Assembly (NCBI GenBank): GCA_902489775.1
Contig: CABUBH010000015.1
Span: 1 to 43,984 of the forward strand
DNA length: 43,984 nucleotides
DNA from: an uncultured Collinsella sp.
GTDB taxonomy: Bacteria; Actinomycetota; Coriobacteriia; Coriobacteriales; Coriobacteriaceae
Direction: 5' to 3'
The notes under the pieces were generated by a model that was not told the origin of the DNA, did no database searches, and saw nothing but the letters and a program-made list of their open reading frames with translations. Positions 16,401 to 24,063 of the stretch are shown one piece after another; the stretch's first letter is position 1; the number at the start of each line of letters is the position of its first letter. Both the position numbers and the translations under genes were made by a program.

Positions 16401-16793
16401 TGCGTCGTCGCCAAGCAGGCTGAACATGATGCGAAGGCCGCACTCGATGCCGCCCAGGCAACTCTTGACGAGGAGACGCCCGCCTATACCGCGGCGCTCA
16501 ATGCCTACAACGAGGCAAAGGCGAAGCGCGTTGCCGCCGAACAAGCCCTGAAGGACGAGATCGCCCGCCAGGAGCAAGAGGCGGCGAAGGCCGAGCAAGC
16601 CAAGATTACGCAGGCTGCCGCTAAGCCGGTTGCTGGAAAGCCGTCTGCCGGCAACGCCAAGACGGCCGCCAACTCGGCGCTTCCCACCACAGGCGACAAT
16701 GCTGCGCTCGCCGGTGAGACGTTTGTCGTCGGAGGCATCGTGCTTGTAGCCGCCGGCGTCTTCCTGACCGACAAGAAACGTAGTCAGGAGTAA
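13434..16793 (+). CDS. LPxTG-anchored surface protein: coiled coil, CAP domain, coiled coil
   Basis: An 1119-residue exported protein. A signal peptide lies at about residues 20-46 (hydrophobic core then APFSAFA-ND). Residues about 75-455 are an Ala/Lys/Asp/Gln-rich coiled coil. About 500-655 is a CAP/SCP domain: NSYRVSVGLNPL, HAEQFDVAENLSWG and GHYTNCIDPDLAVMG match the His- and Glu-bearing signatures of bacterial CAP proteins. A second coiled coil (about 685-1060) follows. The end carries a sortase signal: LPTTG at 1083-1087, a hydrophobic helix and a DKKRSQE tail. The layout, a globular head in the middle of two rods, resembles streptococcal fibrillar adhesins; binding partner unknown. Start ATG 13434 has GGGAG six bases away. 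Both flanks carry homologous hairpin arrays. Confidence 0.92.
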   Translation: MAKYAPKHLETSGGAEPRRAFAGHKTARLAVTAATTIAMTGSSLLAPFSAFANDVSGTTAQDAIMSPLAAYAGEAAGSAVKTNAQKIADLQAAIDAAKAAEAEAKSDYDTAVAPYTKKQTARDNAQAAYDASVSDNSQAEATARAEYARQLDESVKAADSTSATLKDAQSKLDTAKADAESKTKALDSAKQAAADAQTKLEEAQKAAANATPEEIKAAEQSAADAQKVLDQAKAAKTAADSALADAQQAQSAAQSAYDEAAGALASAQQAKTAADGKAADAQAAYDSAQADLAAAKAGAAGPEYDAAQAKVDAAKADLDAAKSAQAGAEKALESAQQDQSQKQNDLAAAQSELDAAKQNAEQKKSELDAANAEVVAKDKALEDAKAAHSAELTKLDEANKAVEEAKAARTTADNAAAQAQTELQSAQAAVQSAQAAVDAAQQAADSAESTLKQGAIGFFKSVGANEAVSIIENCKYKDATHVGDSTDATSLDNMISAITVMKSINSYRVSVGLNPLKVSYNLVAAAIADANWSSSNIEHAEQFDVAENLSWGYSDPCQGWITEEKAYFDEAAAKLGGYNLTGQAAYNFYTAHKADIISYVADKFGAMVGHYTNCIDPDLAVMGTGTNTSTKNNIYGTTASFTAQTASPWKPGHDWTSAAMSVDEFEQTLNDYVNGLKNAGSKLETAKKDLAGKQAALQQASQNKQKADETASEAASAVEQKQQAASKQSVNVATAAAAVTTAQSERDAAQNTADAASVQVATAQAAVTQKQGDVNAAQAAYGQAQQTVAVRATDLENAKNAVADKQAAYAAASDELAKYSADVAVAQEKADKAHQTLDEATATQASAQSALEKAERDAAAKKQTLDIAKDGVETKAAAAKHAASDLTTAENDFTSKKAHADALSNAADNLATAEAAKKDADAAVTEAEVALGAANDAIANAEQAVENSQAASDAAAAALGKLKSVNVENGIATGSDANANDTLNALFAKCVVAKQAEHDAKAALDAAQATLDEETPAYTAALNAYNEAKAKRVAAEQALKDEIARQEQEAAKAEQAKITQAAAKPVAGKPSAGNAKTAANSALPTTGDNAALAGETFVVGGIVLVAAGVFLTDKKRSQE

Positions 16794-16851
16794 GGATTTC
16801 GGGGGCGGCTTCTCCCCCTCTCCCGCTACTCCGTAAACCCCGCCCAACATG

Positions 16852-16888
16852 CGCCGGGGCGTCCATCACACGGGCGCCCCGGCGTTTT
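16852..16888 (+). terminator. intrinsic terminator of the LPxTG gene
   Basis: A perfect 10-bp stem (CGCCGGGGCG at 16852-16861 with CGCCCCGGCG at 16875-16884) is followed by TTTTAC. It lies 58 bases after the stop codon. Confidence 0.9.
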
Positions 16889-16920
16889 ACATTGCAGGGC
16901 CCAAGGCACCTGCTCCAGTT

Positions 16921-17220
16921 TGTCTCGATCTGTAACAGTAAGGGGTCATCTTCGCTGCTAGGTGTTACAGATCAAGACGTTTGAGTTGACCCCGGACGGT
17001 TTCTCTCGATCTGTAACAGTAACTCGGCAAAACGGTCCCCAGATGTTACAGAACGAGACAAATCTCAACCCCACGAGACAACATCTCAATCTGTAACAGT
17101 AAGGGTCCAAAAACCTCTCTAGATGTTACAGATCGAGACATTCGAGTTGACCCCGGACGGTTTGTCTCGATCCGTAACAGCAACCCGCCAAAAACGGGTC
17201 TAGTTGTTACAGATTGAGAT
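16921..17220. repeat. array A2: four family-1 dyad units, 80-81 bp period
   Basis: Units start at 16921, 17002, 17083 and 17163. The second and third units and the spacer between them (CTCAACCCCACGAGACAACA) closely match the second and third units of A1. The last unit has the same centre as the second unit of A1 (CCCGCCAAAAACGGGTC). So A1 and A2 are copies of one array type placed on either side of the LPxTG gene. Confidence 0.95.
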
Positions 17221-17292
17221 GTTCGCCGGACGGTCCGTTGGCCCGGCAGCTGACCCCCTCTGTAACGAAATGTCATACATTTCCATCTCCAC

Positions 17293-17323
17293 TCGACACC
17301 CCCAGGGGGTATGGGTGTATAGT
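17293..17323 (+). promoter_or_regulatory. copA promoter with CsoR-type operator
   Basis: The palindrome ACCCCCAGGGGGT (17298-17310) followed by ATGGGTG matches the C-rich/G-rich operators bound by CsoR. It sits between a TCGACA (17293-17298) and a TATAGT (17318-17323), a 19-bp spacing, so bound repressor would cover the promoter. The csoR gene is the third gene of the same operon, giving copper-responsive self-control. Confidence 0.7.
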
Positions 17324-17370
17324 ATCGGCAGGTTAACATTTCCGACACTACGTCACAGAAAGGAGAAGCC

Positions 17371-19710
17371 ATGGCTCAAGATAAGTTCGACGTGGGCGGC
17401 ATGACGTGCGCCGCCTGCCAAGCGCACGTTGACCGCGCCGTCAGCAAGCTCGACGGCGTCCAAAACGTCGCGGTCAACCTGCTAGCCGGATCCATGCTGG
17501 TCGACTACGACCCCGCGCTGGTCACGCCCGACGACATCTGCACCGCCGTCGACCGCGCGGGTTACTCGGCATCGCCCGTCAGCGCGGGCACCGAAGCCGT
17601 CCCAGGCGGCAGCGCGCAAGCCAGGTCCGGCGCCGCCCATATGGAGTCGCCGACCAAAAAGTTGGAGGCCGCCGCCTCTGCCATGCGCACCCGTCTCATC
17701 GTCTCAATCGTATTCCTCATCCCGCTGTTCTACATAGGCATGGGGCACATGCTCGGTTGGCCGCTACCCGGCATTTTTACCGACCATACGCACAGCATGA
17801 CGCTCGCGCTCACCGAGCTCGTCCTGCTCATTCCCATCGTCTACGTCAACGACGCGTACTTTATCAACGGGTTTAAATCACTCGCACACGGCGCGCCTAC
17901 CATGGACGCCCTTATTGCCGTGGGCGCCACCGCCTCCATCGCCTGGTCGCTCTACGCCATGTTTATCATGGCCGACCAATTAGCCGCGGGTCAGGTCCAC
18001 GAGGCCATGATGACGGGCATGGACAATCTGTATTTTGAGAGCGCCGGCACGATCCTGTCGCTCGTCACCGTGGGCAAATACCTCGAGACGCGCAGCAAAT
18101 CCAAAACCGGCGGCGCCATCGAAGCGCTGATCGACCTGGCGCCCAAGACCGCGACCGTCGTGGCCGATGACGGCAGCGAGACCACCGTCGATGTCGATGC
18201 CATTCTGCCCGGTCAGGTCCTGCGCGTGCGTCCCGGCGAGTCCATCCCCGTCGACGGCGTGGTGCTCGAGGGCGCCTCGGCCGTGGACGAAAGTGCACTC
18301 ACTGGCGAGTCCATCCCCGTGGAAAAGACCGCCGGCGACACCGTCAACGCCGCCACGGTCAACCGCACCGGGTCGTTCACCTTCCGCGCCACGCGCGTGG
18401 GGGCCGACACGTCGCTCGCCAAGATCATCCAGCTTGTGGAGGACGCCAACGCCACCAAGGCGCCCATCGCCCGCATGGCCGATAAGGTCGCCGGCGTGTT
18501 TGTGCCCGTGGTGTTTGCGATCTCGGCCGTGACCTTTGTGTCATGGCTGGCGCTGACCGGCAGCGTGAACGAGGCGCTCACCTCCGCCGTCGCCGTGCTG
18601 GTGATCAGCTGCCCGTGCGCGCTGGGCCTGGCCACGCCCGTCGCCATTATGGTCGGCACCGGCAAGGGCGCCGAGATGGGCATTCTGTTTAAGAGTGCCG
18701 AGGCGCTGGAGAACCTACGCAACGTGGGCACCGTGGTGCTCGACAAGACGGGCACCGTCACCCGCGGCAAGCCGGCCGTAACCGACATTGTAGTGGCCAC
18801 GCGTGCCGATGGCACGCCCGCCATGAGCGAGAAGGCGCTGCTCAAGCTGGCCGCCGCACTGGAGCGCCAGAGCGAGCATCCGCTGGCAGAGGCGATTATG
18901 GCCGAGTGCGAGACACGCGGAATCGTCGCGCGCATGGTCGAGGACTTTGCCGCCGTGCCCGGCCGTGGCGTCACGGCGCGCGAAGGTCAAAACGCCATTG
19001 CCGCCGGCAACGTGCAGCTGATGAACGAGCTGGAGGTCACCGTGCCCGAGGGGCTCGCCGAGCAATTTGCCGCCGAGGGCAAGACGCCGCTGTTCTTTGC
19101 CAAGAACGGTGAGCTTGCCGGTACCATTGCCGTGGCCGATGAGGTTAAGGAGACGAGCGCCGCCGCCATCGCCGCGCTCCGCAAGCTCGGCGTCGACGTG
19201 CGTATGCTCACCGGCGACAACCGCGTAACGGCCGAGGCCATCGCCCGCCGCGTGGGGCTGAGCAGCGAACAGGTCATCGCCGACGTCCTCCCCGCCGACA
19301 AGGAGCGCCACGTGCGCGAACTGCAGGATGCGGGCGGCAAGGTCGCCATGGTGGGCGACGGCATCAACGACTCCCCCGCCCTGGCGCGCGCCGACGTGGG
19401 CCTTGCTATCGGCACCGGCGCCGACATCGCCAAGGAGGGCGCCGACGTGGTACTCATGCGCAGCGACCTCATGGACGTCGCCCGCGCCATCGAGCTATCG
19501 CGCGCCACGATTCGCAACATTAAGCAGGATCTGTTCTGGGCGCTGTTCTACAACGGCATCGGCATCCCGCTGGCCGCGGGCGTGTTCTTCCCCCTCACCG
19601 GCTGGCAGCTCTCGCCCATGTTCGGCGCCGCGGCAATGAGCCTGTCGAGCGTGTGCGTCGTAAGCAATGCCTTGCGTCTGAAATCCTTTAAACCAAAGAC
19701 GGCACGCTGA
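17371..19710 (+). CDS. copA: Cu(I)-exporting P1B-type ATPase
   Basis: A 779-residue copper pump. One N-terminal heavy-metal domain carries GGMTCAAC (Cys13, Cys16). The membrane metal site CPC is Cys414 to Cys416. The phosphorylated aspartate lies in DKTGT at 458, the nucleotide-binding HP pair in SEHPLAEA, and the hinge in MVGDGINDSPALA. The last helix contains MSLSSVCVVSNALRLK, whose Met-Ser-Ser and Asn are the third Cu(I) signature. Together these say Cu(I) export from the cytoplasm. The start ATG follows AAGGAGAAGCC. It is first in a copA-copZ-csoR cluster behind a CsoR-type operator. Confidence 0.95.
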   Translation: MAQDKFDVGGMTCAACQAHVDRAVSKLDGVQNVAVNLLAGSMLVDYDPALVTPDDICTAVDRAGYSASPVSAGTEAVPGGSAQARSGAAHMESPTKKLEAAASAMRTRLIVSIVFLIPLFYIGMGHMLGWPLPGIFTDHTHSMTLALTELVLLIPIVYVNDAYFINGFKSLAHGAPTMDALIAVGATASIAWSLYAMFIMADQLAAGQVHEAMMTGMDNLYFESAGTILSLVTVGKYLETRSKSKTGGAIEALIDLAPKTATVVADDGSETTVDVDAILPGQVLRVRPGESIPVDGVVLEGASAVDESALTGESIPVEKTAGDTVNAATVNRTGSFTFRATRVGADTSLAKIIQLVEDANATKAPIARMADKVAGVFVPVVFAISAVTFVSWLALTGSVNEALTSAVAVLVISCPCALGLATPVAIMVGTGKGAEMGILFKSAEALENLRNVGTVVLDKTGTVTRGKPAVTDIVVATRADGTPAMSEKALLKLAAALERQSEHPLAEAIMAECETRGIVARMVEDFAAVPGRGVTAREGQNAIAAGNVQLMNELEVTVPEGLAEQFAAEGKTPLFFAKNGELAGTIAVADEVKETSAAAIAALRKLGVDVRMLTGDNRVTAEAIARRVGLSSEQVIADVLPADKERHVRELQDAGGKVAMVGDGINDSPALARADVGLAIGTGADIAKEGADVVLMRSDLMDVARAIELSRATIRNIKQDLFWALFYNGIGIPLAAGVFFPLTGWQLSPMFGAAAMSLSSVCVVSNALRLKSFKPKTAR

Positions 19711-19861
19711 TGCACCCGACCTTGCCCCTCAAACCGTCGCTCGCGTGCCCAAGTACACTTCGCTCCTCTTTCGGGGCAATCTCGGGCACCTCAACGTACC
19801 TTTAAGATGGCTCTGTTCACGACTAAACTGTCAGATAATCTCAATCGATAAGGAGACAACC

Positions 19862-20083
19862 ATGAATTACACGATCAAGACTTCGGGCCTCATGTGCGGC
19901 CATTGCGACGCTACTGTCGAGACCGCGCTGCTCAACGTGGCCGGCGTGACCGATGCCGATGCCGATCACGAGACCCAGACCGTCCAGGTTGAGTGCGCCG
20001 ACACCATAACCGCCGAGCAGCTCGCCGCCGCCGTCGAAGGCGCCGGCGAGAAGTTCCACGCGCTGTCCGTGACCGCTGCGTAG
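19862..20083 (+). CDS. copZ: copper chaperone CopZ (heavy-metal-associated domain)
   Basis: A 73-residue single HMA domain. MCGHC (Cys12, Cys15) is the Cu(I) loop. CopZ shuttles Cu(I) in the cytoplasm to the pump CopA and to the sensor. The start ATG has AAGGAG seven bases upstream; a longer frame from 19745 reads through a hairpin (GTGCCC at 19745-19750 with GGGCAC at about 19784-19789) and is not favoured. It is 151 bases behind copA, the gap holding only that hairpin. Confidence 0.92.
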   Translation: MNYTIKTSGLMCGHCDATVETALLNVAGVTDADADHETQTVQVECADTITAEQLAAAVEGAGEKFHALSVTAA

Positions 20084-20126
20084 CGACCTGCGCATACCCA
20101 CCCCCGACCAGAAACGAGGACCCGCC

Positions 20127-20399
20127 ATGATGGCAGACCATAAATCGGTGACCCGCATGCTCAAGACGGCGCGCGGCCAGATCGACGGCATCTTGAGGAT
20201 GGTCGAGGAGGATCGCTACTGCGTCGACATTTCCACACAGCTTATGGCCACGCAGGCGCTCATCGCGCGCATCAACGCCGATGTGCTTAAGGCCCATATC
20301 GAGGGCTGCGTCGCCTCTGCCATCGAATCGGGCGACGAGGAGCTCAAAGCCACCAAGCTCGCCGAAATCGAACGCGTCGTCGACAAGCTCGCCAAGTAA
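20127..20399 (+). CDS. csoR: copper-sensing repressor CsoR
   Basis: A 90-residue all-helical regulator of the CsoR/RcnR family. The Cu(I) ligand triad is intact: Cys32, His57 and Cys61, with the 25- and 4-residue spacing of Mycobacterium CsoR. Copper binding would release it from the operator upstream of copA. A second ATG one codon later is possible. The stop codon overlaps the start of a palindromic repeat, and no terminator is seen before the next gene. Confidence 0.93.
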   Translation: MMADHKSVTRMLKTARGQIDGILRMVEEDRYCVDISTQLMATQALIARINADVLKAHIEGCVASAIESGDEELKATKLAEIERVVDKLAK

Positions 20400-20533
20400 T
20401 TGGTGCAAGGGGGGGGTCAGGTTTCTTTGCACCATCTTGGTGCATTGGGGACAGACTTGCGCCGCCACTGGTGCATCGGGGACAGGTACGTTTGCACCAC
20501 ATTGGTGCAGATTAACCTGTCCCCATTGCACCA
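20400..20533. repeat. tandem nested palindromes built from TGGTGCA and GGGGACAGG words
   Basis: The best copy pairs 20469-20487 with 20515-20533 (17 of 19 bases) and has a smaller TTGCACCA-cat-TGGTGCA hairpin inside its loop, so it can fold as a branched cruciform. A degenerate copy fills 20400-20460. The words TGGTGCA/TGCACCA occur at least seven times in 135 bases. It lies between csoR and the next gene on the same strand. Confidence 0.75.
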
Positions 20534-20579
20534 AATCGGGTATAAAGGCGTGCAGAAGATCGAACGGAAGGCAATTCGC

Positions 20580-21053
20580 ATGAATGACTTTATGAAAGGT
20601 CGCAACGGCGCCGACGAACTTACCATCGTGCTGGGCTTTGCCGGCGTCATCATCGCAATGATCGGCTCGATGGCTCGCATCCAGTGGCTCAGCTGGATCG
20701 CCATCGCCGTCATCGCCATCGGCGTGCTGCGCGGCCTGTCTAAAAACGTCAACGCGCGCCGTAAGGAGAACGAGGCTTTTGTCGCCGCGACCGCAAATGT
20801 CCCCGGCCTGGGTAAGTTCGTCGCCAGCTTGGGCGGCGGCGCCGCGGCGGCCAACGCCTCGCGCGCAGCCGGCACGAGCAAGGAGGACCTGGAGCGTGCC
20901 AAGCGCACGGCCAAGAAGATGTGGAAGGGCCGCAAGACCACGGCCTACCTCAAGTGCCCCAACTGCGGCCAGATGCTCTCCGTCCCCAAGGGCAAGGGCA
21001 AGATCCGCGTCACCTGCCCCAAGTGCCACGCCAAGATGGAAACCCGCTCCTAG
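20580..21053 (+). CDS. small membrane protein with C-terminal zinc ribbon
   Basis: A 157-residue protein. Two hydrophobic segments (about residues 15-30 and 34-49) form a membrane hairpin. A basic linker follows, then a zinc-ribbon-like end: CPNCGQMLSVPKGKGKIRVTCPKC, with two CPxC pairs 18 residues apart. Such proteins are common in Coriobacteriia and Firmicutes with no known role. The ATG at 20580 has GGAAGG upstream, and TATAAA at 20541-20546 may be its -10. An in-frame extension to 20400 crosses the palindromes and is rejected. Confidence 0.8.
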   Translation: MNDFMKGRNGADELTIVLGFAGVIIAMIGSMARIQWLSWIAIAVIAIGVLRGLSKNVNARRKENEAFVAATANVPGLGKFVASLGGGAAAANASRAAGTSKEDLERAKRTAKKMWKGRKTTAYLKCPNCGQMLSVPKGKGKIRVTCPKCHAKMETRS

Positions 21054-21115
21054 CGCCCGCACGCGGGACAAATTAATCAGGTTTGTTTGTCCCAAATCTT
21101 AAGTATTTGTTCGAT

Positions 21116-21153
21116 AAAAAAGCCGAGGCCTCGTGTTGAGACCCCGGCTTTTT
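21116..21153. terminator. bidirectional terminator
   Basis: AAAAAGCCG pairs with CGGCTTTTT around a G/C-rich middle. T tracts are present on both strands, so it can end the zinc-ribbon gene (plus) and the convergent amidohydrolase gene (minus). A GGGACAAA/TTTGTCCC dyad (21065-21093) lies just before it. Confidence 0.85.
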
Positions 21154-21169
21154 GCATGCGGCAACAGAA

Positions 21170-21198
21170 TGTGACAAAGGGACAGTCCCTTTGTCACA
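21170..21198. repeat. 29-bp near-perfect palindrome
   Basis: TGTGACAAAGGGAC and its exact complement flank a single A, 16 bases after the amidohydrolase stop. It belongs to the GGGAC-containing dyads seen at several 3' ends of this window. Confidence 0.8.
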
Positions 21199-21214
21199 TC
21201 ACTGCGTCGCACGC

Positions 21215-22585
21215 CTACGCCACGCCGTCGCGGGCAAGCTCCTCGGCCAGCGCCTCTGCCGGCATGGCCATAATCGCGTCGAGCTCGGCGTCTACCTCGG
21301 CAATGCGCTTGACCTTCAGCTTGCGCACCAGGTCACCGCGGCACATCACGTGCATCGGCTCGCGCAGGGTCGCCAGGTCGTCCAGAGGATTCTCGCGCGT
21401 CACCAGGATATCAGACGCCTTACCGCACTCGATCGTGCCGGTCTCGCCGCCCAGGCCTAGCAGCTCGGCATTGACCTGTGTGGCCGTGTGCAGCGCAAAG
21501 GCATTGCTCACGCCAACGTACTTGGCAAAGTACGCCACCTCGCGCCACATGTCGTACTGTGTCACGAACGGGCAGCTCGAGTCCGTGCCCAGGCCCACCT
21601 TGACGCCGGCATCCAAGGCAGCGCGAGCGCTCTCGATAATGCCCGAGCACACGATGTCGCCGTTCTTCTTTTGTGTGTCGGTCGAATGGGTCTTCTCCGG
21701 ATCGAGCAGCACGAACGGCAGCGCCGGACTGATCGTGCAGGTCACGCTCGGCGCGCGCCCCTCGAGCTGCGTACCCGCGGCACCGCGATACAGCTCCAGG
21801 ATCTCGGGCGTCATCGGAGCACCGTGCTCAATCGTATCGACGCCCGCCTGAAGCGCTGCCTTCACACCTTCGGTGCTCTCGACATGAGCCATGACCGGCA
21901 GGCCCGCGTCGTGCGCCGCCTTGCACGCCGCCGCGGCGACATCGACCGGCATGCGCAGCACGCCAGGCTCCCCCACCTCGGTCGCATCGAACACGCCGCC
22001 CGTCACGAACAGCTTGATGACGTCGGCCCCGCGCGCATAGAGGTCACGTACCTGCTCGGCTGCCTCGGCGGGGGTATTGGCAACTTGCGCGAACAGGCCT
22101 GCGCCATGGCCGCCCGGCACCGTGACGCCCGTGCCCGGCGCGACAAGACGCGGACCCTGATACTTGCCGGCGTCGATGGCGTTGCGCACGGCGATGTCGG
22201 CAAACAGCGGGTCACCTGCGCCGCGTACCGTAGTCACGCCGCTCGCCAGCTGCTGCTGGGCGCTGCCTTTGAGGATATGGCGGACGATGGCACGACCCAC
22301 GGGGTTGTCGAGCTTCTTCATCAGCGCTCCTGCATCGCCTGCCGAGACCGGCTTGCCCGAGCCACACAGATGCACGTGCATATTGATAAGACCCGGCATG
22401 AGATACGCACCGGCCAAGTCGATGACCTCGGCACCCGCAGGCGCCTGCGCCACGGCACTCGGGCCGATCCAGGTGATGGCGCCGCGTTCAACGACCACAG
22501 CCATATCGGGCTGCGGCTCCATATGCTCCGAGCCATCCAGAACGGTCGCATTGATAAACAACGTGGGACGATCGGCAGACGCCAT
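21215..22585 (-). CDS. metal-dependent amidohydrolase (imidazolonepropionase/prolidase-like)
   Basis: A 456-residue amidohydrolase-superfamily enzyme. The metal ligands are visible: GLINMHVHL (His-x-His), VMAHVES, DTIEHGAPM and the aspartate in LGTDSS. It would cleave a C-N bond in a cyclic amide or dipeptide-like substrate; closest by style are imidazolonepropionase-like and Xaa-Pro/Xaa-Arg dipeptidase groups, but specificity is not shown. The N-terminal beta-sandwich (INATVLDG) and C-terminal part (GTIECGKASDILVTRENPL) are complete. I chose ATG 22585 for its GGAGGAG site six bases away; the frame continues upstream to 22735 through the repeat array and lacks other sites. Confidence 0.88.
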   Translation of the reverse strand: MASADRPTLFINATVLDGSEHMEPQPDMAVVVERGAITWIGPSAVAQAPAGAEVIDLAGAYLMPGLINMHVHLCGSGKPVSAGDAGALMKKLDNPVGRAIVRHILKGSAQQQLASGVTTVRGAGDPLFADIAVRNAIDAGKYQGPRLVAPGTGVTVPGGHGAGLFAQVANTPAEAAEQVRDLYARGADVIKLFVTGGVFDATEVGEPGVLRMPVDVAAAACKAAHDAGLPVMAHVESTEGVKAALQAGVDTIEHGAPMTPEILELYRGAAGTQLEGRAPSVTCTISPALPFVLLDPEKTHSTDTQKKNGDIVCSGIIESARAALDAGVKVGLGTDSSCPFVTQYDMWREVAYFAKYVGVSNAFALHTATQVNAELLGLGGETGTIECGKASDILVTRENPLDDLATLREPMHVMCRGDLVRKLKVKRIAEVDAELDAIMAMPAEALAEELARDGVA

Positions 22586-22610
22586 ATCGGGCTCCTCCCC
22601 CTCAATTAAC

Positions 22611-22626
22611 ATGAACATTTGTTCAT
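22611..22626 (-). promoter_or_regulatory. 16-bp operator-like palindrome before the amidohydrolase gene
   Basis: ATGAACATTTGTTCAT is a palindrome apart from the two central bases and lies 26 bases before the start codon. This is where a TetR- or GntR-type repressor could bind. No such regulator gene is in the window. Confidence 0.45.
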
Positions 22627-22738
22627 TATCGCCTAGTCCAGCAGGGTTGCTGCAGACATATCGGCTAACGGAGAAAGGAGGGGAATATGAGGGAGGACGG
22701 GAGTCGATGCAGCCCTTCCCCAGCGGTGAATACAAAAC

Positions 22739-22957
22739 ATCTCAATCTGTAACAGGAGAACCGTCTTTGAGCCTCCAGATGTTACAGAACAAGATCTTTC
22801 GGTCGCATACCCACCCTTTATCTCAATCTGTAACAGATAGACCGCATTTTGACAGCCATATGTTACAGATTGAGACATTCGGTCGAGGCTGCACTTTTTC
22901 ATCTCAATCTGTAATAATTACGGGCCCAAACAGCCCCAAGATGTTACAGACCGAGAC
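22739..22957. repeat. array A3: three family-1 dyad units, 81-bp period
   Basis: Units start at 22739, 22820 and 22901. The centres carry GAGCCTCCAGA or GACAGCCATA endings, as in array A4, and the spacers share CTTTCGG and CATTCGG with A4. It lies 8 bases from the 3' end of the AbiEi-like gene. Confidence 0.93.
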
Positions 22958-22965
22958 AAACCCTC

Positions 22966-24036
22966 TCAGCGCCCGTACCACTGACGTCTCCATTCCACAG
23001 CCAGATCAGCCCGCTGCGGAATACCCGCCAGCCTCATCTTCTCGACCAGCTTCCCCGGATTCTTGAGCTCGTTAAACGTAAACCGAAGCACCTTATGCCC
23101 GAGCATTGTCAGATGAGATTCCCGCTGACGCTCTGCCACGAATGGGTCAACCGACTCCCGACCCTCGCCGTTCTGCAAGGTGTACTTCCCCTTTCCGTCG
23201 AGCTCGCCGATGACGCACGTCCCATCCTCGAGCCGCCAAAAATAATCGACGCGAAACACCTGGCCCGGATCGAGCGGGTCGCGAAACTCCACCTGCAACT
23301 CCGGAACCGGAAAGCCATATGCAATAAAGAACGCTCGGAACCGAGACTCGCCGCCGTTTTCGGACAGCCCGTCCGCATACGACGCGATCACCCGCGCCCT
23401 GCGATACCCTCGCCTGCCTTCGCAATCGGCACGGAGGCACTCGCAAAGGTCCTCGCGCGATACGCCCTTCGCCCGAAGCGCCGAATCGGCAATCGCCAAC
23501 CCATACGAAAACGGCGCGCGCAGCAGACAGTCCTCCACCGTGCGCCAAAACGGCGTCACCCACACGCCATCAACACGCCCGAGCGCACCCGCGACCTGCG
23601 GACGCAGCAACCTGCACCCGCCGCTCAACGCCGCAGAGCAGCCCGTCTTAACAAGAAAACGCGGCCCGAGCAAATCGTTCGGCACCTCCAAGCCCCACAA
23701 AAGCGCCGCGTCATAACCCCAAAACGCCCAATCGGGATGAAACTCCGCAAGCCCCTTAATAGTCCGCAGCGCTCGATCCACCGGCGTCAATGCATCCCAA
23801 TCATGCTGAAAACAGAACAGATACGACTCGGGCTCCGCGATATCATCGGTCCCCACATGGCGCCGCAGCCACATGAGCTCGGCATTGTCGTGGGTTACAA
23901 GCAGCGTCCCCTGCTCGCCCGCCCCCGCGAGCCGAGCGAGCATCCTGTTTCGCGCCAATGTGTTACGAGTCGCATGTTTATGCTTGCAGACGGCACTGGA
24001 CACCTTAATCACCATCACATCAGTCAAACGAGCCAT
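22966..24036 (-). CDS. AbiEi-like protein with C-terminal Vsr/DUF559-type nuclease-like domain
   Basis: A 356-residue protein of the kind annotated in actinobacteria as type IV toxin-antitoxin AbiEi-like. The N-terminal 200 residues look like the helical AbiEi region (FWGYDAALLWGLEVP, then a WRTVEDCLLR segment). The last 130 show a restriction-endonuclease-like pattern: Glu230 in GGESRFR, Asp264 in FRVDYFW, Glu278-x-Asp280-Gly-Lys in IGELDGKGKY, then RESHLTMLGHKVLRFT, which fits Vsr/DUF559. No AbiEii toxin gene is next to it. The ribosome site before the ATG at 24036 is weak (AGAGAC). Hairpin arrays flank the gene on both sides. The function is inferred from residue patterns only; a stand-alone defence or mobile-element protein is possible. 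Confidence 0.7.
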   Translation of the reverse strand: MARLTDVMVIKVSSAVCKHKHATRNTLARNRMLARLAGAGEQGTLLVTHDNAELMWLRRHVGTDDIAEPESYLFCFQHDWDALTPVDRALRTIKGLAEFHPDWAFWGYDAALLWGLEVPNDLLGPRFLVKTGCSAALSGGCRLLRPQVAGALGRVDGVWVTPFWRTVEDCLLRAPFSYGLAIADSALRAKGVSREDLCECLRADCEGRRGYRRARVIASYADGLSENGGESRFRAFFIAYGFPVPELQVEFRDPLDPGQVFRVDYFWRLEDGTCVIGELDGKGKYTLQNGEGRESVDPFVAERQRESHLTMLGHKVLRFTFNELKNPGKLVEKMRLAGIPQRADLAVEWRRQWYGR

Positions 24037-24063
24037 TGTCTCTGTTGCCCGCCGCGTCCGTTC

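Noticed and set aside
22633..22902. Small open frames through the arrays giving repeated LLQIE and SQSVT peptides
   Set aside because: The peptides only translate the repeat arms; 80-bp periods break the frame and there are no ribosome sites.
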